Source of the DNA: AP-16 sp046727735 | Lineage (GTDB): Bacteria > Pseudomonadota > Alphaproteobacteria > Rhizobiales > Xanthobacteraceae | Direction of reading: 5' to 3' | DNA length: 64,000 nt | Assembly (NCBI GenBank): GCA_046727735.1 | Contig: JBKPDF010000028.1 | Coordinates: forward strand, 1 to 64,000 | Shown: positions 1 through 9,243 of the stretch, piece by piece | Numbering within the stretch: the first letter of the stretch is position 1 | How the letters are laid out: each line of letters opens with the position of its first letter | Notes under the pieces: model-generated | The model's input: only the letters and a program-made list of their open reading frames with translations | Databases searched by the model: none | Told to the model about the DNA's origin: nothing | Made by a program: the position numbers and the translations under genes

Positions 1-291
1 AGAGGACACATGCGGCGCCGTGTCTTGTGACCCAATCGAGCCAAAAATGGCCTGAGAAAGCCTTCAAGTTCCTCCTTCCAGTGCGATGTCCTGCCAGCCA
101 TGGTCGGCCCCTCCAAAAGCCGACCACCCATGAGTCACAGACAAACTGATTTGGGAATCCCACGCCCGTCAAAATCTCCCAAAGTAGTGCTAATTCCTCG
201 CGCGAATGTCCGATAATGGGATGGTCCGGCCGTGCTCCTGCCCCGCCGGCGAGCGAAGCTTGCCAGGGGCGCCAAAGCCGAGGAGCACGCC

Positions 292-582
292 ATGTCTCAG
301 CAAGTCAACACGACGATCGCCGTGATCGGTGTCGATATTGGGAAGAACTCGTTCCACGTCGTAGGCCTTGATCAGCGCGGTGCCATTGTCCTGCGGCAGA
401 GGTGGTCACGTGCCCAGGTGGAATCACGGCTGGCCAACATGCCGCCCTGCCTGATCGGAATGGAGGCTTGCGTCGGGGCACATCATCTCAGTCGCAAGCT
501 CAAGGGTCTTGGTCACGATGCCCGGTTGATGCCGGCGAAGTACGTTCGCCCGTATTCGAAGGGCCAGAAGAACGACTCGCGG
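292..582 (+). pseudogene. IS110-family transposase, N-terminal fragment
   Basis: The first 97 codons from ATG 292 match the N-terminal DEDD (RuvC-like) part of IS110 transposases. The first acidic position is visible in VDIGK (residues 14-18) and the second in GMEAC (56-60), followed by the KYVRPY..GQKND stretch. After residue 97 the frame stays open to 765, but the sequence no longer resembles the family and the C-terminal IS116/IS110/IS902 domain is absent. Full-length members are about 340 residues, so this is a truncated, inactive remnant. Bases 1-291 and 583-837 hold nothing else I could recognise. Confidence 0.8.
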
Positions 583-837
583 CCAGTGGTTCGCAGCGCA
601 AGTAATCAGGGTGCGGAAGCGGTTGAGCACTTGACTACCTCCGCGCCCACCCCGGGGTACACCCTTGTGCCAGCTGGTCCCATAAGGATTTCTCGCGAAG
701 CTTGCGAGCCGTTAAGGAACCATTGGTCCCACAGCACCGTTCGGGACCGCGGCTGGCGATGCTAGCTCGATAAACGCGGCACGGAAAAATCAGCTGGCTG
801 ATGCCATCGAAGCCGAGGCTGGTGTACTCTCACGTCC

Positions 838-1548
838 ATGTCTTCGTGGCTCAAGCGTATCGGCCGGCAGCGTTGGTTCCAGGCTTCGCTCGGCGCGCTT
901 GCGGCCGGTTATCTGCAGCTGGTGTGGAAGACGACGCGATTCCGCGTGGAGCCGCCCGACGTCTACGAGGCAGTCGAGTTGGATCTGCCGGTGATCATCG
1001 CTATGTGGCACGGACAGCATTTCATGGTGCCGTTCATAAAACGGGCGGGGCATCGCGCCAAGGCACTGATCTCGCGCCACCGCGACGGCGAGATCAACGC
1101 CATCGCGGCGGAACGGCTGGGAATTGGGACGATCCGCGGCTCTGGCGATTCCGGCCTGCGCTACGACCGCAAGGGTGGCGTCGGCGCATTCCGCGAGATG
1201 CTGACCGCGCTCGCGGAGGGCTACAATGTCGCGCTCACCGCCGACGTTCCGAAGGTGTCGCGGGTTGCGGGGCTCGGCATCGTGATGCTCGCGCGCGAAT
1301 CCGGCCGGCCGATTCTTCCGGTCGCGGTGGCCACTAGCCGGCGCATCGAGCTCGACAATTGGGATCGCTCCGCGATCAATCTGCCGTTCAGCCGCGGCGC
1401 CATGGTGAGCGTCGAGCCGATCCGGGTCCCACCTGATGCCGACGACGCGGTAATGGAGATGTACCGCCTTAAGATCGAAGCCGGATTGAACGCCGCGACC
1501 GCGCGGGCCTACTGGCTGGTCGACAAAGATCTAGGGCGAAAGGTTTGA
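838..1548 (+). CDS. DUF374 lysophospholipid acyltransferase-like protein
   Basis: This 236-residue protein belongs to the DUF374 (COG2121) branch of the PlsC/LPLAT superfamily, which transfers acyl groups in membrane lipid or lipid A metabolism at the inner membrane. The N-terminus is basic and then hydrophobic (LGALAAGYLQLVWKT), typical of a membrane-anchored start. Conserved DUF374 blocks are IIAMWHGQHF near residue 55, LISRHRDGE near 82 and GSGDSG near 100. Substrate is not predictable from sequence. ATG 838 is chosen because family homology starts there; no strong Shine-Dalgarno is visible. It stands alone between the IS remnant and an exported M15-like gene. Confidence 0.85.
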   Translation: MSSWLKRIGRQRWFQASLGALAAGYLQLVWKTTRFRVEPPDVYEAVELDLPVIIAMWHGQHFMVPFIKRAGHRAKALISRHRDGEINAIAAERLGIGTIRGSGDSGLRYDRKGGVGAFREMLTALAEGYNVALTADVPKVSRVAGLGIVMLARESGRPILPVAVATSRRIELDNWDRSAINLPFSRGAMVSVEPIRVPPDADDAVMEMYRLKIEAGLNAATARAYWLVDKDLGRKV

Positions 1549-1766
1549 TTTTTTTGCACCCCTTGAACCAAAAACTATCCACTCGCCGTCGACCACCAAA
1601 TCCAGCGCCATACGGGATCGGCTTGCATTCCGGAGCGGTATCGGAAAAGATGATGACGTGCGGTTTTCTTGGCCTCTCTGCCACATTTGGTTAGAAACCG
1701 ACGTAGTGCTTGGTGCGCAGCATGGGATCACGCACGCGACTCGACCGAAAAGGAAGTGAGCAGGTG

Positions 1767-2957
1767 ATGACCTTGCGGCGACTTGCCGGATTGGCGGCAT
1801 TGTGCGGAATGGTTGTCTTCGTTGCTTGGGTTCCTGCCGGACGGCTCGGCTTCGGTTCGCCCGATGTGGGGAATATCGAAGAGTGGAGCGAGCATCGCCC
1901 AGTAACACCGGGAATTGCTGCTTCGGAGCGCACCGACGCTCCGCAAGGGGCCGCAATGGGCAAGGATACTGTTCCCACCGCCGATCTGTTGGTCGACGTT
2001 TTGCCCGACGCTCAACCTGTTCCACGGTCCGAGCCACCACCCGTGCACGTGACCTCACTAAATACCCCTGACCCAGGTAAAGGCTACTCACGAGAGCAAG
2101 ATAGCTCCGTAGGAACTGCCGACCAATGCCTTGGTGTAGAAACCTGCATCGACCAATATCTCTGGTCCGTGTACCAACGGGCCCCAAAAGTCGATACCAT
2201 CAAGCTGCCAGAGCAGACAAAAGTAACAGTTAAGAAGAAGGGCCAGACGCAGACTGTCACCAAGACTGTTATGAAGCCAGTTGACGAGGATTTCACGTGG
2301 AAGGATCCGAAGGCGGCACAAACCGCCGGAATGTCGCTCATGGATTACGTGATCGGTGGCATGGATCGGAGCTTTAAACTGAGGCTGTATCATGCTCTTC
2401 GGGCGATGGAGGACGCCGGATTGTCCCCGGGCATGACCAGCGGATTTCGCGACGATTACCGACAATCGCTTGCAAGCGGCAACAAGGCTGCGAATGACAG
2501 CTCCTACCACGGTGGGAGCCGCCGCGGCGGGTATGGCCACGGGCTTGCGGCCGATCTCGTGAGCGTAAAGGGCGAGACACGAGCGGATAGGTTGATTGCA
2601 AGCGACAGGTTATGGAAATGGATTGACGAGCATGGCCCAGATTTTGGGATTGCCAGACCGTATCTCGATAAAGATCCGCCTCACGTAGGGCCAATTGACG
2701 GTCAAGAATATGCGGAAAAGCGCGGCCGACGAATTTTACTTACGACGGCTTTGCAAACCAGCAAGGTGGCCAACGTTGCGCCCGATCACATCCAGACGGT
2801 GCGAGCAAATGCTTCGGGCGAAGCTCCCATCAGCCGTAGACAGTCGAAGCCTCGCGATCTAGCACAACTGCGGCAGCTATCTGGCCGGGATAAGAAAATG
2901 AAAGAACTAGATAGCAAATTAGCCAACAAGCTGACGGGAATCTGCCGAGGGTGTTGA
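1767..2957 (+). CDS. Exported M15/VanY-like peptidase domain protein
   Basis: A 396-residue protein starting at ATG 1767, which puts a signal-anchor-like segment (MTLRRLAGLAALCGMVVFVA) at the N-terminus. An upstream ATG at 1710 would bury it. Residues 30-180 are low-complexity linker. The C-terminal part (about 195-330) has features of D-Ala-D-Ala carboxypeptidase-type M15 peptidases: SGFRDDY, then GYGHGLAADLV (H258, D263) and DPPHVGP (H306), a plausible zinc triad. The likely site of action is peptidoglycan in the periplasm. Only the core motifs match, so function is moderately supported. Two cysteines (121, 127) could form a disulfide. It has no obvious operon partner. Confidence 0.65.
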   Translation: MTLRRLAGLAALCGMVVFVAWVPAGRLGFGSPDVGNIEEWSEHRPVTPGIAASERTDAPQGAAMGKDTVPTADLLVDVLPDAQPVPRSEPPPVHVTSLNTPDPGKGYSREQDSSVGTADQCLGVETCIDQYLWSVYQRAPKVDTIKLPEQTKVTVKKKGQTQTVTKTVMKPVDEDFTWKDPKAAQTAGMSLMDYVIGGMDRSFKLRLYHALRAMEDAGLSPGMTSGFRDDYRQSLASGNKAANDSSYHGGSRRGGYGHGLAADLVSVKGETRADRLIASDRLWKWIDEHGPDFGIARPYLDKDPPHVGPIDGQEYAEKRGRRILLTTALQTSKVANVAPDHIQTVRANASGEAPISRRQSKPRDLAQLRQLSGRDKKMKELDSKLANKLTGICRGC

Positions 2958-3188
2958 GCACCGGTGCTCAGCACAGCAGTGTGTCATGACCACCGCTACC
3001 GATGGAGAAATCGCGCTTTGACAGGCTGGAACGTGGCCGGACAGAAGCTCGTCGTCGGCCGTCTGCCGCCATCGTATGTAGTGACCATACGTGCTCGCAC
3101 ACTCATGAGACTTACACTATCCACCCTCTGCCCACGGCATCGTTCGCGAGCGGATCGAGTGATTGAGTGATAGCCGCGGAGAAGCGCA

Positions 3189-3566
3189 ATGAACTCCAGG
3201 CTAATCGCCAGCCCGAAGTCCGCTCCGGGTCAGCAGCGGAACTGGATAGCGTGCATGCTCTGGTCCGCTAAGACCCCCCGGAGCGGACAGGGGGTCCGCG
3301 ACCTTGCGCCTTTTGATAATGGAATCCTGGTTCTTGCGGGACCGTCCGCTGACGGCCCCGGTCCATATGCCGTGCATTGGTGGGATGCACACAGCGAGCA
3401 GGTCAGACTACTGAAGGATCTTGCCGAGGTCACCGGTAAAAAAGGCAAGCGAAAGGCGGAAGCGCTTCTACCGCTCGACCGGGGTCCGTCGGGAATGCGC
3501 GTTCTGATCCTGTTTGATGGTGAGAAGAACGGAGCGCCGTCTCCCGTTATGATTCCTGCTCCTTGA
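3189..3566 (+). pseudogene. DUF3616 protein, C-terminal remnant
   Basis: The 125-codon frame contains GVRDLAPFDNGILVLAGPS and later MRVLILFDGEKNG, which resemble the C-terminal end of DUF3616 proteins (VRDL..LLILAGP...LLVLYDG). Those proteins are normally over 300 residues, with beta-propeller-like repeats upstream; here the N-terminal part is missing and residues 1-35 match nothing. I read it as the 3' stump of a deleted gene. No clear ribosome binding site precedes 3189. Together with the IS110 fragment 2.6 kb upstream it suggests local rearrangement. Confidence 0.6.
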
Positions 3567-3847
3567 CCGCAAGTCCCGGACCACCAGCGCCGAGCCGATG
3601 CACGAGAATGGAAGGAACCACCGTCTGTCCCGGCCGAGTGTCGTCACCGGGCACCGGCGAATTGTTCCTGCACCGTGCGGACAGCGGCCGGCACGCAATC
3701 GATGACGAGATTTCGCCGCTCCGTCCCGTCGCGTTCGGCGGCGGAGTGATCCGGGTCCCCGCGCTGGGCTTTTTCTTCCGATGCCCGGCGCTGTTTTCCC
3801 GCGCCGGTTTGTGGCACACGGAAGCACGTGCCGAAAGGGAGGCGAAC

Positions 3848-4285
3848 ATGTCCACGCAGGCGCTGCGAACCGAACCCGCCGGCAATCCCCGCACGATCGA
3901 GGAGGCGCGCGCGTTGGTGGCGCATGTCGAATCGCTGTTCATGCCGTGGAACATCGAAGCGCTCGCCGCCGGCTTCACGGAGGACTGCGAGGTGCGTTTC
4001 GGCAGCGTGCAGCTGCGCGGTCGAGCGGCGCTGCGCGCGTTCTTCGAGGCACGCTGCGCGCGCCAGAAGAATTATCGCCTGCGCAAGCGGCTGCGCACGT
4101 TGTCCGGCGATTCGTTGACCAACATCTGGGAGGGCGAGTGGGAAGACGCGCAGACAGGGGCGCGGATGCAAGGGTTCGGCGTCGAGCTCTGGGTCATGCG
4201 GCAAGGCAAAATCGCGAGTTGGGAAGCGGCGTTCAACGTCTCGCGCGCCGACGCGGACGCCGACATCGAGGCGATGCTGCGCTAG
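3848..4285 (+). CDS. NTF2/SnoaL-like protein (DUF1348 type)
   Basis: This is a 145-residue single-domain protein of the NTF2-like fold, with the DUF1348-like pattern VESLFMPWNIEALAAGFTED near the start and a C-terminal strand with GKIASWEAAFN. Relatives are small cone-shaped ligand-binding proteins or enzymes; no specific reaction can be assigned. The start at ATG 3848 is supported by an excellent Shine-Dalgarno (aaagggagg) seven bases upstream, even though the frame stays open back to 3563. A second NTF2-like gene follows 128 bp downstream in the same direction. Confidence 0.8.
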   Translation: MSTQALRTEPAGNPRTIEEARALVAHVESLFMPWNIEALAAGFTEDCEVRFGSVQLRGRAALRAFFEARCARQKNYRLRKRLRTLSGDSLTNIWEGEWEDAQTGARMQGFGVELWVMRQGKIASWEAAFNVSRADADADIEAMLR

Positions 4286-4413
4286 CGTGCCGCGGCTCCC
4301 TAGTACGCAAACGGTTGCTCCGGCGGTCGTGACGATCGCCGAGCCGAATCGGCAAGCCGGAAGAAGCCGCCGGTATCAGCCAAAATCTAGCATGGGCGAC
4401 ACGGAGATGTGTC

Positions 4414-5076
4414 ATGCCGATATCCGACCAGCAGCGCCGCAGGATTCAGGAGCAAGCAGGCCTCACCGATGCACAGGTCGAGGAAGCCATCGGCACGTTT
4501 TCGGTCCATGAGGAAAGCGCGCGAGCCAGCGGGCTGTCCCGCGAAGACAGCGAGGCGGTACGTCGCGAGGTGCGCCAAGTGGGAGCCGATGCTGCCCTCA
4601 TCGCCGCGAAGTACAACAAAATAGCGCAGCGCACGGCGCGGAACCCGCTGAGCGAAGTTTCCCAACAGGAGATCGACGCGGATCGCGCCCATCTGGAGAG
4701 CATCCTCGCCGACGAGTACAAATTCATCAATCCGTTCGGCAATATCGAGGGCAAAAAACGGACCATCGACGTCATTCTCAACGGCCGCATCCTGTACAAC
4801 TCGTACGGTCGGGGAGGTTTCGAGGCCACCGAGGGCTCACTGCAGATCCATGGCGACACCGCGGTACTGATCAGTGCGTTCAGGATGCGTGGCCAAGGCC
4901 AGGCTCGCCGTACACGCAGCGAAGAGATTTACGAGCAAAACCTGGACGGCACCTACCGTACGACGCACACGTTCGTCCGCCGCGACGGGCGGTGGCAGTA
5001 CACCGCCTCGCAGATGACTCAAATTCCCGAAGAAATGGACTTCGTATTCGTCGCGGATGAGGAAGACTATCAATAG
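4414..5076 (+). CDS. NTF2-like protein (DUF4440/SnoaL type) with N-terminal helical extension
   Basis: A 220-residue protein. Residues 1-80 are charged, predicted-helical sequence of no recognised family. Residues about 85-205 look like a DUF4440/NTF2-like domain: LESILADEYKFINPFGNI, then a core ending in YRTTHTFVRRDGRWQYTASQMT, the usual 'R.dGrWr..a.q.t' signature. The domain binds small ligands or acts as an isomerase/hydrolase in different members, so the role is unknown. It is co-directional with the preceding NTF2-like gene but separated by 128 bp, so co-transcription is possible but unproven. Confidence 0.75.
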   Translation: MPISDQQRRRIQEQAGLTDAQVEEAIGTFSVHEESARASGLSREDSEAVRREVRQVGADAALIAAKYNKIAQRTARNPLSEVSQQEIDADRAHLESILADEYKFINPFGNIEGKKRTIDVILNGRILYNSYGRGGFEATEGSLQIHGDTAVLISAFRMRGQGQARRTRSEEIYEQNLDGTYRTTHTFVRRDGRWQYTASQMTQIPEEMDFVFVADEEDYQ

Positions 5077-5278
5077 GCGCCAAGTCTTTGGCTCCGGCAA
5101 CCGGGCTGACCGCGCCGCTCTGGTTGGATCAGTCCGAAATCCGGAACGCCCTTCGCCCGGCGTTCTCTTCTGCGCCCGCAGGCCCTCCTGAGACCGTGAT
5201 GAGTAAGGCCCGTGGCCGAGCCGCGGCGTGCGGAGCGCAGTGCTCTCGCCCATTCGCGCGAATCGCGATGTCGAAAAT

Positions 5279-5770
5279 CTAGGCGCACGCCGGATACAGC
5301 GCAGCGAGCTCCCGGCCGCGAAGCAACAGAATCCGGCTCGACAGTCCGCCATGGCGGCCGATCCAGGCACGTACCGGCGCCGGATACGTCTCCGCGATGA
5401 CCCGCGTTGCGGCCGCAGCCGAGTATTTGCGCCCCTGGCGGTCGATCGCGATCGCCGCGTGGAAGCCCAGCACGGCACGGGGCGTCACGCAGATCCGATG
5501 CTTGGGCACGATGCTCAGCACGAGCGTGCAGGCCGAAAGACACGGGCCGTCGATGATGACCCGTTCTCCGGACTGGCGCACCAGCTCGAACAGCATCAAG
5601 TACGATCCCACCTCGCCGCCGGCGCTCGACCGGATCCGCACCTCCGCCGAAGCCGAAATCGCACTGCCGAGAATCAGGGCAGCGGCCAATAGCCAGCGTC
5701 GCACCGGATTTCTCCCGCGCAGGGGGCCTGATAAGAGAACCTCGGGCAGCAGGGCACGTCGGACTCTCAT
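5279..5770 (-). CDS. Exported ClpP/crotonase-fold-like hypothetical protein
   Basis: A 163-residue minus-strand protein. The start at 5770 is followed after about 25 residues by a signal peptide (RRWLLAAALILGSAISASA/E). The mature part resembles small periplasmic proteins of the COG3904 type found in Bradyrhizobium relatives: GGEVGSYLMLFELVRQSGERVIIDGPCLSACTLVL and ICVTPRAVLGFHAA. This arrangement (G..S..C.SAC at a helix start, later GFH) recalls the serine-nucleophile region of ClpP-fold proteins, with Ser in CLSAC as the candidate nucleophile. The activity is inference. It is divergent from the M32 carboxypeptidase; an inner start at the VRRWLL segment is possible. Confidence 0.65.
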   Translation of the reverse strand: MRVRRALLPEVLLSGPLRGRNPVRRWLLAAALILGSAISASAEVRIRSSAGGEVGSYLMLFELVRQSGERVIIDGPCLSACTLVLSIVPKHRICVTPRAVLGFHAAIAIDRQGRKYSAAAATRVIAETYPAPVRAWIGRHGGLSSRILLLRGRELAALYPACA

Positions 5771-5861
5771 GGTCAAGACCGGCAACACCAAAGACGGCAG
5801 AAGGCTGACGCGATCGACAACCAGCTCCGAAAACCCCGTGCGCCCGGGTCGACCCGAGGCG

Positions 5862-7367
5862 ATGCGGCTCGCCGAGCTCCGGCAACGGTTGCGGGAAGTC
5901 CAGGATCTTGCGGCGGCGGGCGCCGTGCTCGCTTGGGACCAGGCCACCTACATGCCTGCCGGCGGGGCGACCGCACGGGCGCGCCAGTCCGCAACGGTGA
6001 GCCGGCTCGCCCACGAAAAATCCGTCGACTTGGAGCTCGGGAAGCTGCTCGATCGGCTGGAGCCGCACGCCGCGAGCCTGCCCTACGATTCCGAGGAAGC
6101 GAGCCTCGTGCGGGTTGCGCGCCGCGACTTCGAGAAAGCCCGCAAAGTCCCTGCCGATTACATGGCGCGCGCGAGCGCGTTCGGCGCAACGTCCTACGAA
6201 GCATGGAAACGCGCACGGCCCGACAACGATTTCGCCGCCCTGGTGCCTTACCTCAAAACCGCCGTCGAGCTCGGCCGCGAGTACGCCGGATTCTTCGCTC
6301 CCTACGATCACATTGCCGATCCGCTGATCGACGACGCCGACGAAGGCCTGACGGCGGCTGCGGTGCGCAGGCTGTTTGCCGGGCTGCGGCGGGAGCTCGT
6401 GCCGCTCGTGCGCGCGATCTGCGAGCAAGGGGGACCTGCAGACGATTGCCTGCACGGCTCGTTTGCCGAATCAGCGCAGATCGCTTTCAGCCGCTCGGTG
6501 ATCGAACGCATCGGCTATGCATTCGAGAACGGACGGCTCGATAAGACGCTGCATCCGTTCTGTACGCGATTCGCCGCGGGTGACGTCCGCATCACCACCC
6601 GGATCGACACCAGCGACATTCGCGAGGCGCTGTTCTCGACGCTGCACGAGGCCGGCCACGCGCTCTACGAGCAGGGCGTCGATCCCGCGCTCGACGGCAG
6701 CCCGGTCGGGCGCGGCGCCTCTGTCGGCGTGCACGAGAGCCAGTCCCGGCTATGGGAAAACCTGGTCGGCCGCAGCCGGAGTTTTTGGCAGCACTTCTAT
6801 CCGGCGCTGCAGAAAACCTTTCCCGATCCGTTCGGCCGGCTTGCGGTCGAGAGCTTTTATCGCGCCATCAACAAAGTGGAACGATCGTTGATCCGCACCG
6901 ACGCCGACGAGGTGACGTACAATCTCCATATCATGATGCGCTTCGAGCTCGAACTCGATCTGCTCGAGGGCCGTCTGCGGGTCGAGGACCTGCCCGAGGC
7001 CTGGCGCGCGGCGATGGAGGATTATCTGGGAATCGTCCCGGCGGACGACCGCAGCGGCTGTCTCCAGGACGTGCATTGGTACGCCGGCAGCATCGGCGGA
7101 GGATTCCAGAGCTACACGATCGGCAACATCTTGAGCGCGCAGTTCTACGCCGCGGCCCTCAAGGCACACCGCGACATCCCCGATGAAATCTCGCGCGGCG
7201 AGTTCCGCACCCTGCATGGCTGGTTGCGCGAACATCTCTATCGGCATGGGCGCAAGTTCAAGGCGAACGAGCTCGTCAGAAGAACGACCGGCGAGCCGAT
7301 GAATATCGGCCCGTATCTCGCCTATCTGCGCGAAAAATACGGTGAGCTCTATGATTTGCCGATGTAG
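5862..7367 (+). CDS. M32 family metallocarboxypeptidase
   Basis: A 501-residue cytoplasmic zinc carboxypeptidase of the Taq/Pfu M32 family, releasing C-terminal amino acids from peptides. The zinc motif HEAGH lies at residues 262-266. The family signature VHESQSRLWEN follows, and WDQATYMP near residue 25 matches the conserved N-terminal WD..T.MP block. Length agrees with the family (about 500). ATG 5862 is preferred because it places that block at the usual distance from the N-terminus. ATG 5769 would add 31 non-conserved residues and would abut the divergent gene's start at 5770. It appears monocistronic. Confidence 0.92.
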   Translation: MRLAELRQRLREVQDLAAAGAVLAWDQATYMPAGGATARARQSATVSRLAHEKSVDLELGKLLDRLEPHAASLPYDSEEASLVRVARRDFEKARKVPADYMARASAFGATSYEAWKRARPDNDFAALVPYLKTAVELGREYAGFFAPYDHIADPLIDDADEGLTAAAVRRLFAGLRRELVPLVRAICEQGGPADDCLHGSFAESAQIAFSRSVIERIGYAFENGRLDKTLHPFCTRFAAGDVRITTRIDTSDIREALFSTLHEAGHALYEQGVDPALDGSPVGRGASVGVHESQSRLWENLVGRSRSFWQHFYPALQKTFPDPFGRLAVESFYRAINKVERSLIRTDADEVTYNLHIMMRFELELDLLEGRLRVEDLPEAWRAAMEDYLGIVPADDRSGCLQDVHWYAGSIGGGFQSYTIGNILSAQFYAAALKAHRDIPDEISRGEFRTLHGWLREHLYRHGRKFKANELVRRTTGEPMNIGPYLAYLREKYGELYDLPM

Positions 7368-7521
7368 CGACCGGCTGGCCGATCGCCGCGTATCGGAAGA
7401 GCTTGCCGCCCGTCTCCAATCAGGTGCCGGGCCCGTTCGGGCCCAACGAAAAACCCCGGTATTCCGGATGAAGGTCGTGCCGCCGGAAGCCGCAGCCAAC
7501 TAGCGCGACGTGACGCGGACC

Positions 7522-8481
7522 ATGACATCGGATAACTCCCCGGCCGCCTGGCGGCCATGCGAGCGCTATCCGGATCCAGCCGTCGAAGTGCTCGACCCGC
7601 GGTTTGCCAAGTACCGCGTCTTCAGCGCCGCGGTCGAGCGCCTCGCAACCGGCATGCGCTGGGGCGAAGGGCCGGTCTGGTTCGGCGACGGCCGTTATCT
7701 GTTGTGGAGCGACATTCCCAACAACCGCATCCTGAAATGGGAGGAAGAGACCGGGCGGGTCAGCGTGTTCCGAAAGCCGTCGAACTTCGCCAACGGCAAT
7801 ACCCGGGACCGGCAGGGCCGGCTCGTCACTTGCGAGCACGGCGGCCGCCGCGTCACGCGCACCGAGTATGACGGCAGCATCACCGTCATTCTCGATCGCC
7901 ATGACGGCAAGCGCCTCAATTCGCCGAACGACGTCGTGGTGAAATCCGACGGCTCGATCTGGTTCACCGACCCGCCGTTCGGGATCTTGGGCAATTACGA
8001 AGGCGCCGAGGCTAAGGCGGAGCTGCCGCAGAACGTCTATCGCGTCGATCCCGACGGACGCGCGAGCGTGGTCGCCGGCGATCTGCGCGGTCCCAACGGG
8101 CTCGCCTTCTCGCCCGACGAGAAGAGACTCTATTTGGTGGAATCCCGCGCCACGCCCAACCGCCTGATCCTGGTCTACGACGTGATCGACGGCAAAACGC
8201 TCGCCAACGATCGGGTGTTCGTCGACGCCGGGCCGGGGACGCCGGACGGCTTTCGCTGCGATGTCGACGGCAATCTGTGGTGCGGCTGGGGAATGGGAAC
8301 GCCGGAGCTCGACGGCGTCGTCGTGTTCTCGCCCGAAGGTCAGTTGATCGGCCGCATCCGCCTGCCGGAACGCTGCGCGAATCTGTGTTTCGGCGGCCTG
8401 AAGCGCAACCGGCTGTTCATGGCCGCGAGCCGCTCGCTCTATTCGCTTTACGTCAATACCCAGGGCGCGCCGAGCGGCTGA
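7522..8481 (+). CDS. SMP-30/gluconolactonase-family protein
   Basis: A 319-residue beta-propeller hydrolase of the SMP-30/gluconolaconase/LRE family, members of which open sugar lactones using a bound divalent cation. Diagnostic blocks are RWGEGPVWF with LLWSDIPNNRILKW, then NGNTRDRQGRLVTCEHGGRRVTR, SPNDVVVKSDGSIWFTDPPFG and GPNGLAFSPDEKRLYLVES. The metal ligands expected in EGP, N of SPND and D of SPDE are present. ATG 7522 is used; a GTG at 7510 would add four residues. No signal peptide is seen, so it is probably cytoplasmic. The exact lactone is unknown, although sugar-acid genes lie 22 kb downstream. Confidence 0.88.
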   Translation: MTSDNSPAAWRPCERYPDPAVEVLDPRFAKYRVFSAAVERLATGMRWGEGPVWFGDGRYLLWSDIPNNRILKWEEETGRVSVFRKPSNFANGNTRDRQGRLVTCEHGGRRVTRTEYDGSITVILDRHDGKRLNSPNDVVVKSDGSIWFTDPPFGILGNYEGAEAKAELPQNVYRVDPDGRASVVAGDLRGPNGLAFSPDEKRLYLVESRATPNRLILVYDVIDGKTLANDRVFVDAGPGTPDGFRCDVDGNLWCGWGMGTPELDGVVVFSPEGQLIGRIRLPERCANLCFGGLKRNRLFMAASRSLYSLYVNTQGAPSG

Positions 8482-8726
8482 GGTCGTCCCGGGATTGTTC
8501 GGTTGTCGTTCACGGAAAACGCCGGCCCGACGCGCCGCCATCCGCGAGTCGCGAGGCGGCTGTACACCCCCGCGCGGCCCCGATCCCGCTACCGGCGCTC
8601 TGCGGCGAACCGGACACGCCCCTGGATAATTCGCGGGAAAACCGAGCGACACGCATCCCGTACGAGCCGAATCTGATATGCATTGCTGATCGTCCTAATA
8701 ATGGGGCCGGGCGGAAGGGGGACCGC

Positions 8727-9113
8727 ATGGGTACGTTCGATCGTCTGGGCGCGCGCATCGGGGCCGCGAACATGCGCGGCGTGATTGTGGTGCTCGCCTT
8801 GTCGCTTCTTGGCGCGAGCAGCGCCGTTGCGCAGGAATACCGCGGCACCGCGGATCAGCAATCGGCATGCATGTCAGACGTGTTTCGGCTTTGCTCGTCC
8901 GACATTCCGGACGTGAGCCGGATCGTCGCTTGCCTCAAGCGCGAGCGGCCGCACCTGAGCGACGGCTGCCGCGCGGTGTTCGGAGGCGCTTCGACGCGCG
9001 TGGCGAGCCATCGGGCGCGGCGCCACCAGCACTTCAACTCCGGGCAGTACGAGTCGAGCTACTATCCGCGCTACGGCTATCAGGGCTACCCCGGTTACCA
9101 GAGCTGGTATTGA
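8727..9113 (+). CDS. Small exported cysteine-rich protein
   Basis: A 128-residue protein beginning at ATG 8727 behind a good Shine-Dalgarno (ggaaggggg). Residues 16-36 form a signal peptide ending SAVAQ. The mature part has a pattern C...D..RLCSSDIPD..RI.ACLK.....LSDGCRAVF, similar to cysteine-rich repeat proteins seen in Bradyrhizobium relatives. The tail is basic, then rich in Tyr/Gly (YYPRYGYQGYPGYQSWY). No enzymatic motif is visible. It probably acts in the periplasm or at the surface, with paired disulfides. The function is unknown. Confidence 0.75.
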   Translation: MGTFDRLGARIGAANMRGVIVVLALSLLGASSAVAQEYRGTADQQSACMSDVFRLCSSDIPDVSRIVACLKRERPHLSDGCRAVFGGASTRVASHRARRHQHFNSGQYESSYYPRYGYQGYPGYQSWY

Positions 9114-9243
9114 GCCTCGGTCGGGTGTCCGGCCCGGCGCGGCGCGCCTCACGCGCGGCCGCGATTCCGAGGCGGTTGCGCGAGCTCCGGAAGGGCGGCT
9201 AGGTCTCCGGTCGGTATTCCCGGATCGATCGGAGAGAAGCGCC

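Noticed and set aside
2964..3170. 68-codon frame after the M15-like gene
   Set aside because: No ribosome site, no hydrophobic or family pattern, and composition like the flanking non-coding DNA.
5070..6455. 461-residue minus-strand frame
   Set aside because: Overlaps the M32 carboxypeptidase and has no recognisable domain; another antisense shadow.
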